DNA of 30,065 bases from Verrucomicrobiales bacterium (GTDB lineage Bacteria > Verrucomicrobiota > Verrucomicrobiia > Verrucomicrobiales > SKLO01): the NCBI GenBank assembly GCA_007123195.1, contig SKLO01000508.1, positions 1-30,065 of the forward strand, in the 5' to 3' direction. Under the pieces are notes generated by a model, which worked only from the letters and a program-made list of their open reading frames with translations, made no database searches and was not told where the DNA came from. Shown one piece after another: positions 24,212-30,065 of this stretch. Within the stretch, counting starts at the first letter, position 1. The number at the start of each line of letters is the position of its first letter. A program made the translations under genes and the position numbers.

Positions 24212-26152
24212 ATGAATCCCGAGACCACCCGTGAGTTCGCCCGTCTGCGCATGCTGCGGGATTTGTATCCCGACATCGACAGCGCGGTGGCGGCGGCGGC
24301 GGGTTGGCGCGCGAGCCTGACCCTGCCCAAGGGGGTGATCCACGTCATCTCCGACGTGCACGGTGACTTCAAGAAGCTGCGGCACGTGGTCAACAACGCC
24401 TCGGGGGCGCTGCGGCCGTTGGTGGAGTCGGTGTTCGAGCACCGGCTCGACGACGCCCAGGTGCGCGAGCTGCTGGCGGTGCTGTATTATCCGCAGGAGG
24501 CGATGAACCACTTCCTCGGGCTGGACGCGCCGGAGCAGGTGCGGCGGCCGTGGGTAATGACGATGTTGCGGCGGCAGTTCGAGCTGGTGCGGCGGCTGGC
24601 GCGCAATTACCCGCGCGCGGAGGTGTTTGCCAGGGTGCCCGACCCCCAGCGGACGCTGTTTGAGGAGCTGCTGGCCGAACCGATTACCGGCCGGCCGCCC
24701 GATTACGTGGAGGCGATGGTTGGTGAGCTGGTGGCATGGGAACGCGACCGGGACGCGGTGCGTTCGGCCTCGCGGCTGGTGCGCAATCTGGCGGTGGCGG
24801 AGATTCTGGTGGCCGGCGATCTGGGCGACCGCGGCCCGCGGATCGACCGGGTGATCGGGTTCCTGCGGCAGCAGCCGCGGGTGTCTCTGGTGTGGGGCAA
24901 CCACGACGTCACCTGGATGGGGGCCACGCTCGGCCAGCCGGCGTGCATCGCCACCGTGCTGCGGTTGTCGCTACGCTACCAGCGGCTGTGGCAGCTGGAG
25001 GAGGGCTACGGCATCACGTTGTCGCCGCTGGAGCGGCTGGTGGACGAGGTGTATCACGACGATCCCGCCGCGCGATTCATGCCGCACGGCAGCGGCCTGC
25101 GCGACGCGCTGCGGGTGGCGCGCATGCAGAAGGCGATGGCGATCATGGAGTTCAAGCTGACCGGGCAACTGATCGAGCAGCATCCCGAGTGGCGGATGGA
25201 CGATCGCAACCTGTTGCCACGGATCGATCTTGAGCGCGGCAGCATCGTGCTCGAAGGCGTGGAGCACGAGTTGCTCGATCGACATCTGCCGACGGTGGAT
25301 CCGGCGCGGCCGAACGAGTTGTCGGACGCCGAGCAGTTGTGCCTCGAGCGGCTGCAGGAGTCGTTCGTCGGCAGTGCGCGGCTTTGGGAGCACATGAAAT
25401 ACGTGGTCCGCCACGGGCGCATGGCGGTGGTGCGCGACCATGTGGCGGTGTTTCACGCCTGCGTGCCGGTGGATACGGAGGGGCACATGCTGGAGCTGGA
25501 GATCGACGGCCAGCCGGTGGCCGGGCGGGCGATGTTCGAGGCGTTCGACCGGGTGGTGCACCGCGCCTACCGCAAGACCTCGACGCGACGCGACCGGGAT
25601 GCCGACTGGTTCTGGTATCTGTGGGCCGGACCGCGCTCGCCGTTGTTCGGCAAGGACCGCATGACCACCTTCGAGCGCTATTTTGTGGCTGACAAAACCA
25701 CCCACAAGGAGACCAGGAACCCGTATTTCACCCTGCAGCACGACGCCGGGTTCTGCGACCGGATCGGTCGCGAACTGGGCGCGCGCGGCGAGGTGCTGAT
25801 CGTCAACGGCCACGTGCCGGTGAAGGTCGAGGATGGCGAGACGCCGCTGAAGCGCGGCGGCAACGCCATCACGATCGACGGCGCGTTCTCCGAGTCCTAC
25901 GGCGACCGTGGTTACACCCTGGTGCTGGGCATGGACCGGGTGGATCTGGCCGAGCACCATCACTTTGAATCGGTGGAGGAGGCGATCCGGCGGGACGCCG
26001 ACATCATGCCCGAGGTGACCACGATCCGCCGTTACGAGCGGCGGCGGCTGGTGGCCGACACGGAGGCGGGCGACCGGATCCGCGCGCGATTGGGGGAGCT
26101 GGAGAAGCTGATTGAGGCGTATCGTGAGGGATGGATTTGGGAATTGACCTAG
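24212..26152 (+). CDS. fbp: Class III fructose-1,6-bisphosphatase
   Basis: A 646-residue enzyme with the size and motifs of the Bacillus-type class III family, which converts fructose 1,6-bisphosphate to fructose 6-phosphate in gluconeogenesis. Metallophosphatase motifs are SDVHGDF (47-53), AGDLGDRGP (201-209) and WGNHDVTWMGA (228-238), with late family segments TFERYFVADK, GHVPVK and DGAFS near the C-terminus. The long helical insertion between the first two motifs (about 60-195) is typical of this class. It is cytosolic. GGAA lies a few bases before the ATG. The lipoprotein gene begins two bases after its stop, so they form an operon. Confidence 0.93.
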   Translation: MNPETTREFARLRMLRDLYPDIDSAVAAAAGWRASLTLPKGVIHVISDVHGDFKKLRHVVNNASGALRPLVESVFEHRLDDAQVRELLAVLYYPQEAMNHFLGLDAPEQVRRPWVMTMLRRQFELVRRLARNYPRAEVFARVPDPQRTLFEELLAEPITGRPPDYVEAMVGELVAWERDRDAVRSASRLVRNLAVAEILVAGDLGDRGPRIDRVIGFLRQQPRVSLVWGNHDVTWMGATLGQPACIATVLRLSLRYQRLWQLEEGYGITLSPLERLVDEVYHDDPAARFMPHGSGLRDALRVARMQKAMAIMEFKLTGQLIEQHPEWRMDDRNLLPRIDLERGSIVLEGVEHELLDRHLPTVDPARPNELSDAEQLCLERLQESFVGSARLWEHMKYVVRHGRMAVVRDHVAVFHACVPVDTEGHMLELEIDGQPVAGRAMFEAFDRVVHRAYRKTSTRRDRDADWFWYLWAGPRSPLFGKDRMTTFERYFVADKTTHKETRNPYFTLQHDAGFCDRIGRELGARGEVLIVNGHVPVKVEDGETPLKRGGNAITIDGAFSESYGDRGYTLVLGMDRVDLAEHHHFESVEEAIRRDADIMPEVTTIRRYERRRLVADTEAGDRIRARLGELEKLIEAYREGWIWELT

Positions 26153-26154
26153 AC

Positions 26155-26799
26155 ATGAATGCCCGCACCGCACCTTGTGACCGCCCGCGCCGGACCCGTT
26201 CCCCCCGCCTGCGGCGATCAATGGCGAGGGTCGCCCTGTGGGGCGTGGTCGCCGCCGGGGTCTGTGGTTGTTCAGTCACCAAACCGGTGCAGGACGAGGT
26301 CGTCCGGCACCTGCTGGAACCGGTGGTGGCGGAGGCGCCGTCGACCGCCATCGAGCCGCGGATTGCGGTGGCAAGGCCGAACCTGCCGCGCTACCTCGAC
26401 CGCATGCAGATGGTGACCCGGGACGCCGATGGCCAGATCAAGACCCACGACAACCATCTTTGGGCGGAGTCGCTCAACGTCAACATGGCCCGCGTGCTGA
26501 CCTCGAACCTGCGGCGGCTGACCCGGTCGCGCAACGTGCAGACGATCGACTCGTTCGTCACGGCCGATTACAGTGTGTTGTTGGAAGTGCGGGTGCACCA
26601 GTTCGATCCCGAGCCGTCGGGCCGGCTGGTGTTGGAATGTGATTGGCGGCTGCAACCGGTGATCGGGGGCGACATTGATCCGACCCCGTTCCGCACCGAA
26701 GTGGTGGTGGATCCCGGCGGGAGAGCGATGGACGGACGTGTGACGGCGATGAACGAGGCCCTGGGCCGGTTGGCGCGCGAGATTGCACGATCGTTGTGA
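26155..26799 (+). CDS. PqiC-like ABC-transport auxiliary lipoprotein
   Basis: A 214-residue protein. An Arg-rich N-region precedes a hydrophobic segment ending in VCGC, a plausible lipobox with Cys at about residue 39. The mature part carries the PqiC/DUF330 family signature: RPNLPRYLDRMQMVTRD, then NHLWAESLNVNMARVLTSNL, and a closing helix near NEALGRLAREIA. Such lipoproteins help MCE-type systems (PqiABC, Mla-like) move lipids between inner and outer membranes, so it suggests a diderm cell. The usual permease, ATPase and MCE genes are absent here. Alternative starts are 26131 (overlapping fbp) and 26221, which would give a compact 17-residue lipoprotein signal. It is two bases downstream of fbp. 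Confidence 0.82.
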   Translation: MNARTAPCDRPRRTRSPRLRRSMARVALWGVVAAGVCGCSVTKPVQDEVVRHLLEPVVAEAPSTAIEPRIAVARPNLPRYLDRMQMVTRDADGQIKTHDNHLWAESLNVNMARVLTSNLRRLTRSRNVQTIDSFVTADYSVLLEVRVHQFDPEPSGRLVLECDWRLQPVIGGDIDPTPFRTEVVVDPGGRAMDGRVTAMNEALGRLAREIARSL

Positions 26800-26859
26800 G
26801 CGGCGGGGGCTTGGTTGGTGCAGATATTCAGCAGACAGCACACTGGCATCCACGACTGA

Positions 26860-28215
26860 ATGAGTGATTTCCCTGACCGGACCGGGCCCCGCCTTGAAGC
26901 CGATCCGGCGTGGGTCGGGAACCTGTATGAACGGCTGGCGGAGGATGACGAGGGGAGGGTGTGCGAGGCCATCAGCGACGAGGCCTGCCGGGTGGTGCCG
27001 GGCAATTTCCTCCGCACCCTGGTGGCCAACACGCTGACCAGCATCGGCGACCGTATCGCCAGCGCCAAGACCACGCTGCCGTGGCTGTTGGGCCATCTCG
27101 GGGCGCCGATCTGGTGCCTGAGCCTGCTGGTGCCGATCCGCGAGTCGGGATCGATGCTGCCGCAGATGGTGATCGGCGCGGCGGTCAGGCGCCGGGCGGT
27201 GCGCAAGTGGGTGTGGGTGTCAGGCAGCCTGCTGCAGGGAGCCAGCCTGGCGGCGATCGGTTTTGTCGCCCTCACGCTGGAAGGCCTGGCGGCGGGGGTG
27301 GCGGTGTTGCTGCTGCTGACCTTGTTCAGTCTGGCGCGCGGGGCCTGCTCGGTTTCCTACAAGGATGTGCTGGGCAAGACCATTCCCAAGACCCGTCGCG
27401 GGCGCTTGTCCGGCTGGATCGGCGCCGTGGCCGGGCTGGGAGCGATGGCCACCGGGGCCGGCTTCGGGTTGCTTCCCGCCGAGGTGCCGGCGTGGGTTTA
27501 CAGCGCGCTGTTGTTTGGCGCCGCCGGGTTGTGGGTGCTGGCGGCGCTGGCCTACGCCAGGATCATCGAATATCCCGGCGCCACCGAGGGCGGGGCCAAC
27601 GGGTTCAGGGAAGGGCTGGGCAAGCTGGCGCTGCTGCGGGACGACGTTCCGTTCCGGCGCTTCGTGATCGGGCGTGCGCTGGCCATGGGATCGGGGCTGG
27701 CGGCCCCGTTCTATGTGGCGTTGGCACGGGACGACCTCGGCAGCGCGGCGGCGTTGCTGGGGATTTTCATTGCGGTCGAGGGCCTGGCCGGGTTGGTCAG
27801 CGCGCCGGTGTGGGGGCGTTGGGCTGATCGTTCCAGCCGGATGGTGTTCGGGGTGGCGTGTGCGCTCGCCGGGGTCTTGTCCTGTGGGGTGGCGGTGTGG
27901 TCGTGGCTGGATCTGCCGGCTGAGGCGGCGCGTTGGTTCTACCCGCTGGCGTTTTTCGGCCTGGGGATCGCGCATGCGGGTGTGCGGCTGGGGCGAAAAA
28001 CCTATCTGGTGGACATGGCCGAGGGCAACCAGCGGACCGACTACGTGGCGGTGAGCAACACGGTCATCGGTGCGCTGCTGCTGGGGTCGGGCCTGGTCGG
28101 CGCGGCGGCGGCGGCGTTCTCGGTGGAGGCGGCGATTGTGATTCTGGGGCTGTCCGGTCTGGTGGGGGCGGGGCTCAGCCTGCGATGGAAGGAAGTGGGG
28201 GGTTCGAAGGCGTGA
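26860..28215 (+). CDS. MFS transporter
   Basis: A 451-residue integral membrane protein of the major facilitator superfamily. A soluble N-terminal 45 residues precede about ten to twelve hydrophobic helices. The loop DVLGKTIPKTRRGRLSGW (about 170-187) resembles the MFS motif between helices 4 and 5, and VWGRWADRSSRMVFG (about 315-329) is the G-x-x-x-D-R/K-x-G-R-type motif at the start of the second half. The substrate cannot be predicted. It starts 60 bases after the lipoprotein gene on the same strand and may be the last gene of that transcript. Confidence 0.9.
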   Translation: MSDFPDRTGPRLEADPAWVGNLYERLAEDDEGRVCEAISDEACRVVPGNFLRTLVANTLTSIGDRIASAKTTLPWLLGHLGAPIWCLSLLVPIRESGSMLPQMVIGAAVRRRAVRKWVWVSGSLLQGASLAAIGFVALTLEGLAAGVAVLLLLTLFSLARGACSVSYKDVLGKTIPKTRRGRLSGWIGAVAGLGAMATGAGFGLLPAEVPAWVYSALLFGAAGLWVLAALAYARIIEYPGATEGGANGFREGLGKLALLRDDVPFRRFVIGRALAMGSGLAAPFYVALARDDLGSAAALLGIFIAVEGLAGLVSAPVWGRWADRSSRMVFGVACALAGVLSCGVAVWSWLDLPAEAARWFYPLAFFGLGIAHAGVRLGRKTYLVDMAEGNQRTDYVAVSNTVIGALLLGSGLVGAAAAAFSVEAAIVILGLSGLVGAGLSLRWKEVGGSKA

Positions 28216-28593
28216 GATCGGGCGTCGAATGCCAGCGATCCTCTGCTGGCGGGCGCCGCGGGTCGCCCAGCCCGGCCTCCCGGCCCATGGGCAACGCCCC
28301 GCGCGCCATGGGCCGCGAGGTCAACCCGCGGCCCGCCGCCCTCGGTCAGCGACTCATGATTGCAACGATGGCAACCGCCCGGCCTCTCGCCTCCGCCGCG
28401 CCCGCGCTTGATGCGTTGCGCATTTCCTGCTGCGCGCGCGGCTGATCTCCTGTAACTTGACCTTCCACCTGACCGGCTCCGCGGGGCTTGCCGGTCGCGG
28501 CCTGGCATCGTGCGGAGGCCGGCCTGTCGCCGAGAGGGCGGTGGTGACCCACTTGTTCATAACGACCTCGTTCATCAACATTCGTTGCATTCC
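28216..28593. other. GC-rich intergenic region before dapA with nested inverted repeats
   Basis: A 378-base gap with no believable gene. It is rich in inverted repeats: GCCAGC-8-GCTGGC (28231-28250), possibly the MFS terminator; an outer 9-bp pair (28255-28263 with 28324-28332) enclosing a perfect 10-bp pair CGGCCCATGG and CCATGGGCCG (28281-28290 with 28306-28315); GACCGGC-12-GCCGGTC (28471-28496); and GGCCT-12-AGGCC (28499-28520). TTGACC at 28457-28462 lacks a -10. None matches a lysine riboswitch that I know. Confidence 0.5.
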
Positions 28594-29493
28594 ATGTTTG
28601 CAGGCATCTTTACCGCGCTGGTCACCCCGTTCCAGGATGACCAGATCGACGTCGCCGCGCTCAGACGGCTGATCGATTTCCAGTTTGACCACGGCATCAC
28701 CGGGATCGTGCCGGTGGGCACCACCGGCGAGAGTCCCACGCTCGATCACGGCGAGCACAAGCGGGTGATCGAGATCGCGATCGAGCAGGCCGCCGGTCGC
28801 GGCCCCGTTCTGGCCGGCACCGGTTCCAACTCCACCCGCGAGGCCGTCGAGCTGACCCGTGCCGCCGAGACCGCCGGCGCCGACGCCAGCCTGCAGGTCT
28901 GCCCCTACTACAACAAGCCCTGCCAGGAGGGGCTTTACCGCCACTACCGGGCCATCGCCGATAGCACCTCACTGCCGATCGTGCTCTACAGCATCCCCGG
29001 CCGGTCGGGGGTCGAGATCGGGGTCGACACGGTCGCCCGGTTGGCAGCCGATTGCCCCAACATCACCGCCATCAAGGAGGCCGGCGGCGCGGTTGAGCGG
29101 GTCACCCAACTGCGCGCCGCGGTGCCGTCCGAGTTCCAGATCCTGTCCGGCGACGACGCCCTGACGCTGCCATTCATGGCGGCCGGAGCCTGTGGCGTGG
29201 TGTCGGTGGCCGGCAACCTTGTGCCCGGCGTCATGAGCCGGTTGGTGAACGCCGCCCTGGTGGGGGATTGGGCGTGCGCGCTCGAACTGCACGACCGCTG
29301 GGCACCGTTGTTCAGCGGATTGCTCAAACTGTCGAGCAACCCGGTGCCGATCAAGGCGGCGATGGCCCTGCAGGGCCTGCTGCTTCCGGATGTGAGACTG
29401 CCGCTGGCCCAGCTCGACGAGGCCGCCACCCGGCGGTTGCGGGTGTTGCTGGACGATTGCGGCGTGCAGGTCCAAACGGCGTCCGCCGGCTGA
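28594..29493 (+). CDS. dapA: 4-hydroxy-tetrahydrodipicolinate synthase
   Basis: A 299-residue enzyme condensing pyruvate with aspartate semialdehyde in the first committed step of lysine and diaminopimelate synthesis. All key positions match: Thr43-Thr44 in VGTTGES, Tyr105-Tyr106 in CPYYNKP, Tyr132 and Arg137 in LYSIPGRSG, and the Schiff-base Lys161 in AIKEAGG. Length matches the family's usual 290-300. I chose the ATG at 28594, which starts exactly at the family's FxGIFTALVTPF beginning; an in-frame start at 28510 would add 28 unlike residues. No clear Shine-Dalgarno. The cytosolic enzyme is likely a tetramer. Confidence 0.95.
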   Translation: MFAGIFTALVTPFQDDQIDVAALRRLIDFQFDHGITGIVPVGTTGESPTLDHGEHKRVIEIAIEQAAGRGPVLAGTGSNSTREAVELTRAAETAGADASLQVCPYYNKPCQEGLYRHYRAIADSTSLPIVLYSIPGRSGVEIGVDTVARLAADCPNITAIKEAGGAVERVTQLRAAVPSEFQILSGDDALTLPFMAAGACGVVSVAGNLVPGVMSRLVNAALVGDWACALELHDRWAPLFSGLLKLSSNPVPIKAAMALQGLLLPDVRLPLAQLDEAATRRLRVLLDDCGVQVQTASAG

Positions 29494-29504
29494 TGTCCGC
29501 GGAC

Positions 29505-29523
29505 TTCGCCGGAAGCGGGCGAA
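29505..29523 (+). terminator. Weak hairpin after dapA
   Basis: TTCGCC-7-GGCGAA begins 11 bases after the dapA stop. The stem is only 6 bp and no T-tract follows, so it is a weak terminator candidate. Confidence 0.3.
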
Positions 29524-29615
29524 ACTGGTCGCAGCGCCGCTTGACCACAGGGGATCCGGAGATCTTGTGGGAGCGGTCGCCGACTCATGGTGGCCGAACG
29601 ATTTACGCGCCCAGA

Positions 29616-30065
29616 ATGACCCGCAAGCAACGCGCCGAGCACGTCCTGCAACGCCTTGAACAACTGTATCCGCAAACACCGGTGCCGCTGGATCATCGCG
29701 ATCCGTTCACGCTGCTGGTGGCGGTGCTGTTGTCGGCCCAGTGCACCGACGCGCGCGTCAACCAGGTGACCCCGCACCTGTTCGCCCGCGCCGCCACCCC
29801 GCAGGCGATGGCTCAGGTGCCGGTCGAAGAGGTGGAGGCCATCGTGCGGCCGTGCGGGCTGGCACCGAAGAAGGCCCGGGCGATTGTCGAGCTGTCGAAC
29901 ATCCTGCTGCAACGCCATCAGGGCCGCGTGCCGGCTGATTTCGAGGCGCTGGAACAACTGCCGGGCGTCGGTCACAAGACCGCGTCGGTGGTGATGGCGC
30001 AGGCGTTCGGCGTGCCGGCGTTTCCGATCGACACCCACATCCACCGCCTGGCCCAGCGCTGGGGA
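29616..30065 (+). CDS. nth: Endonuclease III, N-terminal part (cut by window end)
   Basis: The first 150 codons of a base-excision repair DNA glycosylase/AP lyase that removes oxidised pyrimidines. Visible are the N-terminal helices (FTLLVAVLLSAQCTDARVN at about 31-49), the helix-hairpin-helix LPGVGHKTASVV (115-126) with catalytic Lys121, and catalytic Asp139 in PIDTHIHR. The C-terminal [4Fe-4S] cysteine loop lies beyond the window. It begins with ATG 122 bases after dapA, without a clear Shine-Dalgarno. Confidence 0.93.
   Translation, partial: MTRKQRAEHVLQRLEQLYPQTPVPLDHRDPFTLLVAVLLSAQCTDARVNQVTPHLFARAATPQAMAQVPVEEVEAIVRPCGLAPKKARAIVELSNILLQRHQGRVPADFEALEQLPGVGHKTASVVMAQAFGVPAFPIDTHIHRLAQRWG

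Overview
The window is about 30 kb of GC-rich bacterial chromosome, densely coded, with no rRNA, tRNA, CRISPR array, transposase or phage gene that I could see. The mix of genes (a Tat-exported Gfo/Idh/MocA oxidoreductase, a Tat-exported metallophosphoesterase of the ADP-ribose diphosphatase type, a DUF1622 protein, a class III fructose bisphosphatase, a G8-domain beta-helix protein, and many starts without a clear Shine-Dalgarno) suggests the PVC group, perhaps Verrucomicrobiota. That placement is an inference from gene content, not from a marker gene.

Left part, minus strand (1-5690): a five-gene run. In transcription order it is a MoxR-type AAA+ ATPase, an unrecognised 215-residue protein, a DUF2201/VWA-like protein whose start overlaps the previous stop as ATGA, a Gfo/Idh/MocA oxidoreductase, and the beginning of a membrane-anchored protein that leaves the window. 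The leader before the ATPase gene holds a 96-nt RNA element (5587-5682) with the layout and core motifs of a SAM-I/SAM-IV family riboswitch. A terminator-like hairpin and a start-proximal hairpin follow it. A SAM-sensing leader in front of a MoxR-VWA cassette, rather than a methionine or SAM gene, is the most unusual thing here.

Middle, plus strand (6218-18318): a secreted subtilisin-like protease with an Asp-Pro linker and a FnIII-like domain ends in a strong terminator hairpin. An aldehyde dehydrogenase is translationally overlapped (GTGA) by a 1144-residue zinc-ribbon/class III cyclase/AAA-ATPase/helical-repeat signalling protein. Then comes a four-gene cluster: an acetoacetate-decarboxylase-like protein, the small and large (GMC) subunits of a sorbitol/glucose-dehydrogenase-type flavoenzyme with an iron-sulphur cysteine motif, and a VioB-type ferritin-like protein. 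The cluster looks like an oxidative small-molecule pathway. Neither dehydrogenase subunit has an export signal and no cytochrome c subunit is present, unlike the described periplasmic enzymes.

Right part (18481-30065): a DUF1622 membrane protein, a secreted G8/CEMIP-like beta-helix protein with two histidine-rich segments, a convergent metallophosphoesterase, and a plus-strand group made of an exported beta-propeller lactonase, class III fructose-1,6-bisphosphatase, a PqiC-like lipoprotein without its usual MCE partners, and an MFS transporter. The window ends with dapA and the first 150 codons of nth (endonuclease III).
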